Counted from the first letter of the stretch, positions 1-7,680 are shown. The stretch is 12,322 bases of DNA from Xylaria sp. FL1777 (GCA_022578965.1 MU401031.1:1-12322), one strand, 5' to 3'. Notes: generated from the letters alone by a model not told the origin. Program-made: numbers and translations.

Positions 1-1
1 T

Positions 2-1000
2 ATTTAAAAGCTTTATAATTATTAAAATAAATTATAAAAAAATATATTTATTATATAAACAATTAAAGTTATTTAATATATAACTTAAAAAAATAATTTA
101 ATTAAAAGTAACAAATAATAAAAAGTAGTAAGTTAATATAATTAGCAAACTTATAAAACTATAAAAACTTTAAATTATTAAAGCTTAAAATATAAGTTAA
201 AAAAAAATTATGTTTAAAAAAACAAAACTATAATTATAAATAGTATAGTTATTAAACTAATTATAAACTATTAAAACATTTAGTTATTAAATAAACTTAA
301 AAAAATAAAACTTATAAAACTTTAAAGTAAAAATAAATAAAATTAAAAGCTATAAAAAATACTACAAAAAAAAAAACTAATAAAAATAAATGAAGTATTT
401 TTATAGCTTAAACTATTTTAAATGTAATAAAACAAAAAAGCATTAATAATTAATGCAAAAACTAATACGTTTTAAAAACTAAAGCTAATAATTTAATTAA
501 TTATTAAAAGTTATTATTATAATAAAACTATAATAAAAAACAATAATAATATTTTATGCTTAAAAAATTTAAAACATAATAAAGTATTATAAAATTATTA
601 TGTAATATATTATTACTACTAATATTTATTTAATAAATTAAAAAATAATTAGTTTTTTAAACAAATTATAAAAATAAAAATATAAAACTTTTACGAATTA
701 AAATAGTTAATTATAATTATAGTTTACTATAAAAATTTATAAAGATTTATAACATTTAAAAAAAATTTTAATTATATTTATAACACTATTTTAAAAAAAT
801 ATAAAAATAACTGCTATAAATATTACTAGCTAATTAAAGCATAGTTATATTAAAAAATAGTTATTAAAAGTAAAAAAGCTTAAAAACTGCAATTTAAAGC
901 TTGCTTAAAAGCAAAAATAAAACAAAATATAATAATATCTAAAGTATTAAAAAAAACAAGCATTTAAACATTTTACAAAAAAAAATTAAAAAATAAAATA
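2..1000 (+). pseudogene. Candidate gag region of copy A, heavily degraded
   Basis: This stretch lies immediately upstream of the protease domain, where gag is expected. Reading from 656 (codons starting at 656, 659 and so on) gives about 50 codons with few stops, including a run FYELK near 689 and NNCYK near 806. The latter keeps one Cys followed two residues later by a TAT codon that could derive from Cys. That hints at a zinc knuckle, but the expected His is not where the CX2CX4HX4C spacing needs it, so I do not claim one. No capsid motif could be recognised. Bases 1-638 have no mirror partner because copy B leaves the window at 12322. The gag call is from position, A-rich composition and mirror conservation with copy B, not from homology. 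Confidence 0.35.
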
Positions 1001-1099
1001 AATACTTGCTAAAAAAGCAATAAATAGCTAAAAAAACTAAGGCCTTATATAAAATTTAATGCAATAACTAAAAAAATTAATTTAAAGTTAAACTTATAT

Positions 1100-1433
1100 A
1101 TTAAAAAAAAAAGTATAATACTTTAATTAACTTAAAAGCATAAGCTAATATAATTTTATTTAAAGTAATAAAATAAAATGAAATTTTTTAAAAATATAAG
1201 CAAAAATCTTAAAAAATTAAAAGATTTAATAAAAGTATTTTTAGTTATAATAATAGTTATATACTTAAAAAAACCAAACTTTTTAATATATTTATATAAA
1301 AATATAAAAAGCAAATTATATTAAATATTACTAATATATTTAACTATAGTATTATTTTAAAAATATTATAGCTAAAAACTAGTAATTTTTTAATTTAATA
1401 AAAAGCAAAGATTATTAATTAAGAAAATAAAAA
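1100..1433 (+). pseudogene. Retropepsin (aspartic protease) domain relic, copy A
   Basis: The aspartic protease matures Gag and Pol in LTR retrotransposons. Two diagnostic motifs are visible in the frame starting at 1117. Codons 1123-1155 read L-I-N-L-K-A-stop-A-N-I-I, which matches the family's L-I-D-S-G-A-Q-A-N-I-I pattern if GAC became AAC, TCA became TTA, GGA became AAA and CAA became TAA. Codons 1342-1377 read N-Y-S-I-I-L-K-I-L-stop-L-K, matching the flap-distal D-x-I-L-G-x-x-W-L signature, followed by S-N-F-L-I as in N-P-x-I. Spacing between the two motifs (about 70 codons) fits a retropepsin. The catalytic Asp codon is Asn, so the enzyme would be dead even without the stops. Confidence 0.75.
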
Positions 1434-1515
1434 ATAAAGCAAAAAAATCAGAAAAATCGCAAAAAAAATTCTAAACAAAATACTAAAAATATATTATAAA
1501 TTTTATAAACTATTT

Positions 1516-1534
1516 AAAAAAAAAAAAAAAAAAA
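1516..1534 (+). repeat. 19-base poly(A) run at the protease/RT junction
   Basis: An uninterrupted run of 19 A follows TATTT and precedes CTTCTT. The protease-side frame (codons from 1468) reaches the run in frame 1, and the RT-side reading L-L-K-Y-S-V (family L-P-x-H-x-x-W-D) leaves it in frame 2. The run is thus one base longer than a multiple of three. It lies where Gypsy elements often have a Lys/Glu-rich linker, so it probably arose from AAG/GAA codons turned to A by RIP. The mirror run in copy B (11427-11445) is also 19 bases long. Confidence 0.8.
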
Positions 1535-1540
1535 CTTCTT

Positions 1541-2240
1541 AAATATAGCGTATAAAATTACTATATTTTTATTAAAGAAAAATGTTAACTAAAGCTTTAT
1601 TAAGTATACTACATAAGCTTAAATAAAATAAACGCTTTATAAAAATATATTTAAAAAAACTTAATAAAAAAATTTTTAAAAAAGTTTTAATTATTTGCTA
1701 AATACTTTATAGTACTAATACTTAAAATAAAAAATAAAAAACAACTAATTAATAAAAAAGAAAAACTAGTATAGCAAATAATAGTTAATTATTAATTATT
1801 AAACATAATTATTATTACAAATAAATATTTTTTTATTTTATTAATAACTATAAAAAAAAACATTAATTAAACAAAATAATTTATAGCAGTTAATATTTTA
1901 AATAAATATTATGCTATTAAAATAGCTAAAAAAAAAAAATAAAAAACTGCTATATAAATAATATATAAATTATATAAATATATAGTTATGCTATAAAAAC
2001 TATAAAACGTATTAGCTAGCTTTTAATATATAATAATAATAATTTTATGGAAGTTTTTAAATAAATTTATGTTTATTTATTTAAATAATATTTTGATTTA
2101 TTTTAAAACACTAAAAAAACACAAAAAACATATAACTTAAGTATTAAAAACATTTAAATAAGCAAAATTATAACTTAATATAAAAAAGTATATATAGCAT
2201 ATATAAAAAATCAACTTTTTAAGATTTATAATTACTTTAA
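1541..2240 (+). pseudogene. Reverse transcriptase domain relic, copy A
   Basis: RNA-dependent DNA polymerase domain. Landmarks in one frame: around 1595-1640, I-S-L-N-K-I-N-A-L, the start seen in Gypsy RTs before the 'G-F-I-R-P-S' segment. At 1889-1918, A-V-N-I-L-N-K-Y-Y-A-I equals the A/V-D-I-L-x-x-Y-x-x-I block. At 1982-2026, I-V-M-L-stop-K-L-stop-N-V-L-A-S-F-stop equals V-M-P-F-G-L-T-N-A-P-A-S-F-Q. At 2078-2092, Y-L-N-N-I equals the catalytic Y-L-D-D-I, with both Asp codons (GAT) now AAT; L-I-Y-F-K-T-L follows. At 2210-2230, I-N-F-L-R-F-I matches the I-x-F-L-G-F/Y-x-I end of the palm and thumb. Both catalytic aspartates are lost. The identification is very secure. Confidence 0.93.
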
Positions 2241-2479
2241 AACAAATATAGATTTAATAGTTAAAAATTAATATAGTATAAAACTAAAAAATATTTAACT
2301 TAGTTATTATTATAAACATATAACAAGCATTAAAATTTTTAAACTATGTTTAAATATTAATTTAAAACTTTAAAAAAATAGCATTTTATTTTATAAAGTA
2401 TATAAAAAAAAAATATAAAAAATTTTTTTTTTTAATTTTAAAGGAAGCTTAAAAAGCTTTTAAAAAACTAAAACTAAAA

Positions 2480-2890
2480 GTTACTTTTAACTTTATAGTT
2501 AAACTACTTAATTTACAAAAAAAAAAAAAGCTAAAAATAAATGCTTTAAATAATATAATTATAAAAGTTTTAAAATAACTAAAAAATAACAAAAAATAGC
2601 ACTTAGTAGTTTATTATTTTAAAGCATTACAAAATATAGCATTATAATATTTTATATATAACAAAAAACTGCTTATAATTATTATAGCACTTAAAAAATA
2701 AAAACTATTTTTTATAGAAATTATAAAGCTAATTAAAATTTATTTAAATTATTAAAACTTAACAAAATTTATAACTATACAAAAAATTACTAAACAATAT
2801 AAAAATTAAATAATTTTTTTTTTTAAATTTAACTTTAAAATATATTACATTAAAAGAAAAAAAAATATTTAAGCAAATATATTTAGCTAA
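2480..2890 (+). pseudogene. RNase H domain relic, copy A
   Basis: RNase H removes the RNA strand during reverse transcription. It stays in the RT frame. Codons from 2531 read L-K-I-N-A-L-N-N-I-I, matching the V-E-T-D-A-S/L-D-x-A-I-G-G start with the catalytic Asp now Asn. At 2609-2632, V-Y-Y-F-K-A-L-Q equals A-Y-x-S-K-x-L. At 2657-2683, Y-N-K-K-L-L-I-I-I equals Y-D-K-E-L-L-A-I-V, where the catalytic Glu codon (2666-2668) is now AAA. The domain ends in the tail K-F-N-F-K-I-Y-Y-I-K (about 2826-2855; family F-D-F-x-I-x-Y-x-x-G) and N-I-stop-A-N-I-F-S (2864-2887; family N-x-x-A-D-x-L-S-R). Order and spacing are typical of Ty3/Gypsy. Confidence 0.88.
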
Positions 2891-3133
2891 CAAAGTTAAA
2901 AAAGATTTAAAGTTTTTAAAAAAAACATTTAAGTATTATATTTTTAAAAAAATAAAAGCTTAAAAGTTAAAGTTATATTTAAAAACCTTATAAATATATA
3001 GCTATAATAAGCTTATAATTTAAAAAAATTAGCATAACTATAAAAACATAAAAAGTTAAAAAATAATAAGCTAATATATAAACATAAAGTTTACTTACTA
3101 AAATTTTTACGAAATAAGTTTATTAAAAAATTT

Positions 3134-3850
3134 TACGAATATTTATTATATAAACACTAAAAAGCAACAAAAACAGTTAAACAACTATAAAAAAAATACG
3201 ATTTTTTAAAACTATAAAACATAGTTAAAACTATTATAAAAAAGTGCAATATTTGCAATAAAGCTAAAGTAGCTTAATATAAGCTTTATAAATTATTATA
3301 ACTTATATAAATATTTAAATAAGCATAACATACTATTACTTAAAATTTTATTATAATATTATTTTTATTAATTAATTTAGTTATAAAAATATAATATAAT
3401 AAAATATAAGTTATTATTAATAAATTTACTAAATATGCTTATTTTTTATTGTTTAAAAAAAATATAATAGTTAAATAACTTATATACGCTTTTATATATT
3501 AATATTTAAATAAACATAAATTACTAAAAAAAATTATTTTAAACTAAAATAAATTGTTTACTTTTAAGTTTAAAACTAGCTTTTTTAAACTTATTAGTAT
3601 TAAACTAAAGTTTTTAACTGCTTATTACTTATAAACAAATAAATAAACAAAAAAACTAAACTAAATATTAAAATAATATTTATAAAGTTATATTAACTAC
3701 TAATAAAATAATTAAGTAAAACTATTATTAATAATATAAATTTTATATAATATATTAATAAACAAAAATATAAACATATTTTTGCATAAAGTTATTTATA
3801 AATAGCAAGCAATTACTAAAAAATAAAAAAAAATATTAATAAAAGCATTT
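3134..3850 (+). pseudogene. Integrase (HHCC plus DDE core) relic, copy A
   Basis: Integrase inserts the cDNA into the genome. The zinc-binding part has His at 3155 (CAC), a preceding TAT at 3140 that fits the first His with four residues between, and the pair C-N-I-C at 3245-3256. Twenty-nine residues separate the second His from the first Cys, as in HHCC domains. In the catalytic core, the first Asp is AAT at 3344 in the block I-T-x-N-F-I. The second lies at 3542 (AAC) before N-K-L-F-T-F-K-F (family S-D-R-D-x-x-F-T-S-x-F-W). The Glu codon is AAA at 3650 within T-N-K-stop-T-K-K-L-N (family T-D-G-Q-T-E-R-x-N). Exactly 35 codons lie between the second Asp and the Glu, the DX35E spacing. The frame is the same as RT. 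All three acidic residues are mutated. Confidence 0.93.
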
Positions 3851-3959
3851 GCTATTTTAACTATAATACCTTAAGTAAAAACTATTGCAACAAAAATTAA
3901 AACGCTATAAGCTAAACTATAATTATGTTTTTAGTTTTTATAATAATAAATGTTAATAT

Positions 3960-4416
3960 ACTATAACAAAAAACAAACTAAAAAACTAGCCTTTAAAAAA
4001 AAAACAAGGTTTATTTATTATAACAAAAATAAAATGCAAATATTAATATTTCTTAAATTAAAACAAAATAACTAAGCAATAAATTAAAATTTAAAAAACT
4101 TAGTTCTTTTAAAATTAAAGAAGTTATTTTATTTACTAATTATAAACTATTATTATTAAAAAATATATAAATTTACCTTATTTTTTACATTTTTTTACTA
4201 AAACTAATATTTATTAAAACACTTATTAAAATATAACTAAAAATAAAAACAAATTAAAACATCTATAAAATTAAAAATATACTAAATTTCTGTTAAAATA
4301 ATAGTAATTTAAAGTATTTTATTAAATAAAAAAAATATCTATATGCTAATAATACTTAAAAATTTAAAAAACACCTAAAAACTACTAAAGTAGTTATAAA
4401 TTAGTTTTACTGCTAA
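3960..4416 (+). pseudogene. Integrase C-terminus with GPY/F module and chromodomain, copy A
   Basis: Downstream of the A run at 3995-4004 the reading moves to the frame of base 4081. K-V-Y-L-L near 4006 matches G-D-x-V-Y-L. K-F-K-K-L-S-S-F-K-I-K-E-V at 4087-4125 matches K-L-D-x-K-x-x-G-P-F-x-I-x-E-V, the GPY/F module. I-Y-L-I-F-Y-I-F-L-L near 4171-4200 matches R-I-H-P-V-F-H-I-S-L-L-E-P. Then L-K-Y-F-I-K-stop-K-K-Y-L-Y-A-N-N-T at 4309-4356 matches a chromodomain core (Y-L-V-K-W-x-x-Y-x-x-x-D-N-T-W-E-P), followed by H-L-K-T-T-K and a stop at 4414. In chromoviruses this domain binds methylated histone H3 and steers insertion into heterochromatin. This assigns the element to the chromovirus clade. 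Confidence 0.88.
3995..4004 (+). repeat. 10-base poly(A) run with frame change, copy A
   Basis: The integrase frame reads K-L-A-F just before the run, and the GPY/chromodomain frame starts just after, with a change of one base. The family motif here is F-x-K-G-D-x-V-Y-L. Codons such as AAG-AAA-GGA-GAC would become eleven A before C after G-to-A changes. Copy A has ten and copy B nine (8958-8966), consistent with separate losses by slippage after the run was made. This run also accounts for the only net length difference found between the two arms. Confidence 0.7.
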
Positions 4417-4490
4417 TATTTTAACCGCTTAAAACTAAAAAAAAAAAATTAACTTTAAAAAAAACGCTTAAAAAATCCTAATTAAACTTA

Positions 4491-5201
4491 AATAAAGCAG
4501 CTTATGTTGCTTTAGCTTGCTTTTTTTATTGTTTTTGCTTTTTTGCTAGCATTTTTTGTTTTTTTTTAATGCGTTTTATTTTGTTTAGTTTATTTAAAAA
4601 CTAAAGCTTTCGCTAAACTATTTTAATATTTTTTGCTTTTAAAAAACGTTTTTATATATAAAGTTAAGCTAACTTACTTAAAACAAAGTTAAAGCTATTT
4701 TAAGCTTGTTTTAATTTTTTTTAAACTAAAAATAGCTATTGCTTTGCTTGCTTTTTTTCTTTTTTAAAACAATAATATTTAAAAACTATATTATTAATTA
4801 AGTTAATTAAAACTTCTGATTTATTATAAAAATAGCTAGCACATACGCATTTAAAACAATAAAATATATTATTTGTTATTTTGTACGTTAATAACTAATT
4901 AAAGTAGCAAAAGTAAAGCATAACTTTATAGCTAATAAAATTAATAAAAAAAGCAAAAACAAGTTTTTGCTTTGTTTTAAATAAGCAATTAGTTTTTTTA
5001 ATGCGCTTTAATATTATAATATATAAAAGAAAAAAAAAGAAAAAATATTTATAAAAAATTATTAAAATAACAATTTTAAAAAAAAAAAATAATGTTATAA
5101 AATTAGCACAAAGGTAGCTTTTAAAGCAGCTTAATGCTTTTATATATATTTTATACCTCTTTTTTTGCTAGCTAAAGCTAAAGCTATATAATAACTTACT
5201 T
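4491..5201. other. Non-coding flank between Gypsy copy A and the inner repeat
   Basis: No open reading frame or RNA gene is seen. It is rich in T tracts and GC dinucleotides (TTGCTTT, GCTAGC). In reverse complement it shows patchy similarity to 7760-8471: a block around 4500-4521 matches 8427-8448 with one gap, a block starting 4941 matches one ending 8066, and a block from 5057 (ATTATTAAAA, then an A run and ATAATGTTA) matches 7917 downward. Unlike the outer arms, these matches need gaps and transversions. It may be 3' UTR or LTR sequence of two related but distinct Gypsy elements, or older DNA. In sequence this poor in G and C, some of the similarity may be chance. Confidence 0.5.
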
Positions 5202-5331
5202 AGCTTACTAAGCTTATAGTAATTTAAAGCTTACTAAGCTTATAGTAATTTAAAGCTTACTAAGCTTACAGTAATTTAAAGCTTACTAAGCTTACGGTAA
5301 TTTAGTGCTTATTAAACTTATAATAGTTTAA
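5202..5331. repeat. 26-bp tandem array, about five units
   Basis: The unit AGCTTACTAAGCTTATAGTA plus ATTTAA begins at 5202, 5228, 5254, 5280 and, more diverged, 5306. The first four copies are nearly identical; the few differences are single transitions (TATAGT, TACAGT, TACGGT). Each unit contains two AAGCTTA-like pieces, so single strands could pair with themselves. The array ends about 30 bp outside the 250-bp inverted repeat. Its mirror position on the other side of the window (about 7645-7774) holds a different array with 38-bp units. Confidence 0.92.
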
Positions 5332-5361
5332 AAGAAATTGCTATCTTTTTTACTTTTTCTT

Positions 5362-5613
5362 TGTTTATATAATTATATATTTCCTATATTTAATTATTTA
5401 CTTAGTTTTAGTTCTTTAGCTATTAATTTTTTATAACTACTAAGCATTAATATATTTATTACTTTTAATCCCTTAAAACCTTTATTAATGTATAGTAGTA
5501 AAAGTACCCCAAAAACCTCTTTAACGAACTACTATTAAGGATTTTATTATTACTTGCAAATTAAAACCCCAAAAGTAAACCTGTTATATTAATATATAAT
5601 AGGTTTGTTATAA
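5362..5613 (+). repeat. Inner inverted repeat, left copy (~250 bp)
   Basis: It matches the reverse complement of 7365-7613 almost base for base. All differences seen are transitions: CCCC here against TTTA or CCCT there, and AAGGATTTTA here against AAAAATCCTA there. The left copy keeps more C, including two CCCC tracts (about 5506 and 5567), so it is less mutated in places. The inner edge is sharp, ending at GTTTGTTATAA. The outer edge is less certain and could reach about 5340. Two readings are possible: terminal inverted repeats of a ~2.2-kb DNA transposon whose interior is 5614-7364, or the 3' parts of the LTRs of the two facing Gypsy copies. No target-site duplication was recognised. Confidence 0.9.
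5577..5607. repeat. Near-perfect ~30-bp palindrome inside the inner repeat
   Basis: AAACCTGTTATATTA is followed by TAATATATAATAGGTTT, which folds back on itself with one G/A exchange and a small offset. The same palindrome sits in the right copy at about 7371-7402. It lies just at the inner edge of the 250-bp repeat. It could form a hairpin in RNA, such as a 3'-end or LTR R-region stem, or mark a transposase binding site. The structure is visible; any role is a guess. Confidence 0.75.
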
Positions 5614-6390
5614 CTTGTTGCTTTTATAAGCAATATAACTATTTAAATAACAATAGAATTAAAAATTATTAAAACAGTTTTTTATGCTTATTTAAAAATT
5701 ATAACTTATGTGTATAAAAGTAATATTTTATATAAAAAAAATACTTTAATTAATATATTTTTGCTATATACTTTAAAAAACGCTTATATAGCTGCAATAA
5801 ATATAACTTAACTTTTATATAAAAAAAAGATCTTAATTAGCATATTTGCGCTATATACCTTAATAAACGCTTATATTACTGCAATAAGTATAATTTAACT
5901 TTTATAGAAAAAAAAGTTTTAATTAGCATAATTGCGCTATATACTTTAATAAACGCCTATATTGCTACAATAACTATAATAAAACTTTTATATATAAAGA
6001 AAATCTTAATAAGCATAATTGCGCTATATACTTTAAGGAACAATTATATAACTACAATAAATATAACTTAACTTTTGCATAAAAAAAAGATTTTAATTAG
6101 CATAATTGTGCTATATACTTTAAAGAACGCTTATATAGCTATAATAAATATAATAAGACTTTTGCATAAAAAGAAGATCTTAATAAGCATAATTGCGCTA
6201 TATACCTTAAAGAACAACTATATAGCTATAATAAGTGTAATTTAACTTTTGCACGAAAAGAATATTTTAATTAGTATAATTGCGCTATATACTTTAAGAA
6301 ACGCTTATATAGCTACAATAAGTGCAACAAAACCTTTGTAAAAAAACAAAATCTCGATTAGCATATTTAGGAAATACACTAAAAAATAAA
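5614..6390 (+). pseudogene. Possible relic of a gene coding a 29-residue tandem repeat
   Basis: The 87-bp unit is 29 codons. Read from 6021 (GCG CTA TAT), the units give the theme A-L-Y-T-L-K-N-A-Y-I-A, then T-I-N-I-T-(Q/R)-L-L-H, then K-K-K-I-L-I-S-I-I. Two units (5934-6020 and 6108-6194) have no stop. The others have one or two, nearly all at the same codon (TAA before L-L, where another unit has AGA or AAA) or at TAG before the Lys run. These are explainable as RIP of CAA/CAG. The open frame continues upstream to about 5647 with no stop. The one A lost in the unit ending near 5933 shifts the frame there. I do not recognise the repeat; it is not an obvious ankyrin, TPR or LRR. A non-coding minisatellite that happens to be 3n long is equally possible. 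Confidence 0.3.
5676..6370 (+). repeat. 87-bp tandem array, about 7.5 units
   Basis: The marker GCTATATA recurs at 5763, 5850, 5936, 6023, 6110, 6197 and 6284: spacings 87, 86, 87, 87, 87, 87. A partial unit precedes the first and the last ends near 6370. A typical unit runs GCGCTATATACTTTAAAGAA, then CGCTTATATAGCTACAATAA, then an ATATAACTTAACTTTTGCAT stretch, an A run, and TTTTAATTAGCATAATT. Units differ mainly by transitions; the single 86-bp unit lacks one A in its A run. The array is only in the loop between the inner repeats, and has no mirror copy. Confidence 0.95.
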
Positions 6391-7364
6391 AAAAAAACTA
6401 GCTAAATAGCACAAGTTAAAGTTTAGCTTAGCAACAAAGTTAAACTTAAAAGCAAAGTTAAACTTAGAGTTCTTACTTTATAAAAAGCCTTTTTTAAAAC
6501 AAGAGCAAATAAAATCACTTATTATTAAGCTTTTAAAAGACTTTTAACCTTTAAAACTAGTTATAAAGCTATTACTAATAGTTAATTTAAACAACTTAGT
6601 TAATTAAACTAAATAGTATACAAGCTATAATATTAAGCAAATTAGCTTATATTAAGATTATATAGCTATTAATATAGCTATTAAAGCTTTTTTAAATGCT
6701 AGGTTTAAGCAGTATTAAACTAATAGCTAAAGCTTTTTATATAGTATATATATTATAATTAGCTTATTAAAAAAGCAGTTTTAAAAGCAAAACATACTTG
6801 TTTTAAATTTAAATGATTTAATGTTAGCTATATATGCTAAGCAAAAAAAGCTTAGCATTATAAATATTTATAATTTTATTTTTAATATATTATAACATAA
6901 GCTTTAAATTTAAGCAAAACAAAATAGCTACTTAATTAATTATTAGGTTAAATATATTTTGCATAATAGTTAAAAAAACCAGGCTAACCTTTTAAATATA
7001 TATAACCTTGTTTAAAAACTAAAGGTTATTGTTTAGATTTACTTAAGGAGCTTTAAAAACAAAAAGCATTTTAAAGCTATTATAAGGCTAAGCTAGTAGT
7101 ATATTTAGCGTTGCAAAAGTACTACAGTAAAGCAAGGTAATTAAATAGGCTAATTAGCCCCTATAAGTAAGTTTAAGCTGCTACGCTAAATTTTAAAGCA
7201 CTAGCTTTAAAGATATAAAAGATTATTACAAAAAGGCAATTATGGTTGTTTTATTTACATTAATACATTGCGTTTTAATTAATCGTTTTATTTGCTAAGT
7301 TATACTTTTGCATAATATATTTTTACCGTTTTGCATTATTGCTTGCTAGCTAGTTTAAAGCTTT
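6371..7364. other. Single-copy loop DNA, no gene recognised
   Basis: No frame of useful length on either strand and no RNA gene was found. It contains a short direct duplication (CAAAGTTAAACTTA at 6434 and 6453, 19 bp apart). A segment at about 7000-7210 is clearly less AT-rich than the rest, with runs such as AAGGAGC, GGCTAAGC and TTAGCCCC. The lack of a second copy in the window would explain why this DNA was spared the heaviest mutation. If the inner repeats are terminal inverted repeats, this is the transposon interior; a transposase signature is not visible. Confidence 0.5.
6434..6466. repeat. Short direct repeat (14 bp twice, 19-bp period)
   Basis: CAAAGTTAAACTTA occurs at 6434-6447 and 6453-6466, in the single-copy loop close to the geometric centre of the window palindrome (about 6481-6488). 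It is too short to interpret further. Confidence 0.7.
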
Positions 7365-7613
7365 TATAACAAACCTATTATATATTAATATAACAGGTTT
7401 GCTTTTAGGGTCTTAATTTGCAAGTAATAATAGGATTTTTAACAGTAGTCCGTTAAGAAGGTTTTTAAAGTACTTTTACTACTATGCATTAATAAAGGTT
7501 TTAAAAGATTAAAAGTAATAAGTGTATTAATGCTTAATAGTTATAAAAAATTAATAGCTAAAGAACTAGAACTAAGTAAATAACTAAATATAAAAAATGC
7601 ATAATTATATAAA
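7365..7613 (-). repeat. Inner inverted repeat, right copy (~250 bp)
   Basis: Reverse complement of 5362-5613. It carries the same palindrome (7371-7402). It shows the opposite mutation load at several sites, for example TTTA where the left copy has CCCC, and CGGACTACTG where the left has CGAACTACTA. Both copies have therefore been mutated independently. The outer edge at TTTGTTTATATAATTAT (left-copy sense) is shared with the left copy; similarity fades beyond it. Confidence 0.9.
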
Positions 7614-7680
7614 CAAAAAAAACAGTAGTAATAATTTATAAATATTGCTTTTTTTAATAAACTTAATGTTATATTGTTTT

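Larger units (their letters stand above)
1050..4416 (+). pseudogene. Gypsy pol polyprotein relic, copy A
   Basis: This is the whole pol reading region; individual domains are listed separately. The protease is read in the frame starting at base 1 (positions 1, 4, 7...). Reverse transcriptase, RNase H and integrase are read in the frame starting at base 2. The last ~420 nt return to the first frame. Both frame switches coincide with long A runs (1516-1534 and 3995-4004), so slippage in homopolymers is the likely cause. About 1,100 codons remain alignable by motif, close to the usual size of a chromovirus pol. Most damage is substitution: Gln to TAA, Trp to TAA/TAG, Asp to Asn, Glu to Lys, Gly to Lys/Arg and Pro to Leu. 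The stop near 4414 follows the chromodomain directly and may be the native one. Confidence 0.88.
1..4490 (+). mobile_element. RIP-degraded Ty3/Gypsy chromovirus, copy A (5' end outside window)
   Basis: LTR retrotransposon relic read left to right. Domains follow the Ty3/Gypsy order: candidate gag, protease (about 1100-1433), reverse transcriptase (1541-2240), RNase H (2480-2890), zinc-binding integrase (3134-3850), then a GPY-type C-terminus with chromodomain ending at a stop near 4414. The + strand is strongly A-rich, as retroelement coding strands often are. Almost every domain is broken by TAA/TAG codons explainable by C-to-T or G-to-A changes, while the frame itself holds for over 2 kb (about 1541-3990). 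No LTR could be assigned with certainty. The 250-bp repeat at 5362-5613 is one candidate for LTR material. The 3' limit given is where close similarity to copy B stops. The family call rests on motifs read by eye and is firm; the RIP explanation is inference from the mutation pattern. Confidence 0.9.
639..4490 (+). repeat. Left arm of the long outer inverted repeat
   Basis: Base x pairs in reverse complement with 12961 - x (12962 after about 4000). Checked anchor points: 639/12322, 1516/11445, 2078/10883, 3245/9716, 3845/9116, 4008/8954 and 4312/8650. Over 2041-2215 I count 13 differences, all transitions, with no gap. Thus roughly 3.85 kb differ by a single net base of length. Most of those 13 changes lie in CpA/TpG or CpT/ApG contexts, as RIP predicts. 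The inner limit (~4490) lies about 75 nt past the pol stop. The outer limit is set by the window edge, so the repeat may continue to the left of 639. Confidence 0.93.

Noticed and set aside
806..850. Possible CCHC zinc knuckle of Gag
   Set aside because: Only one Cys survives, and the codon where His should be (AAA) cannot come from a His codon by transitions at the expected spacing, so the motif is not supported.
4262..4416. Reading the chromodomain segment in the integrase frame
   Set aside because: That frame gives no recognisable motif, while the neighbouring frame gives the chromodomain core and the preceding GPY/F and IHPVFHISLL-type blocks in both copies.
5202..5331. 26-bp array as a centromere or telomere repeat
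   Set aside because: Only about five units, no telomere-like G-rich strand, and a position that mirrors another short array; local element structure explains it better.
5676..6370. Regularly spaced 87-bp units looked at as a CRISPR array
   Set aside because: Units are contiguous tandem copies with no constant repeat and variable spacer structure, and the context is a eukaryotic retrotransposon block.
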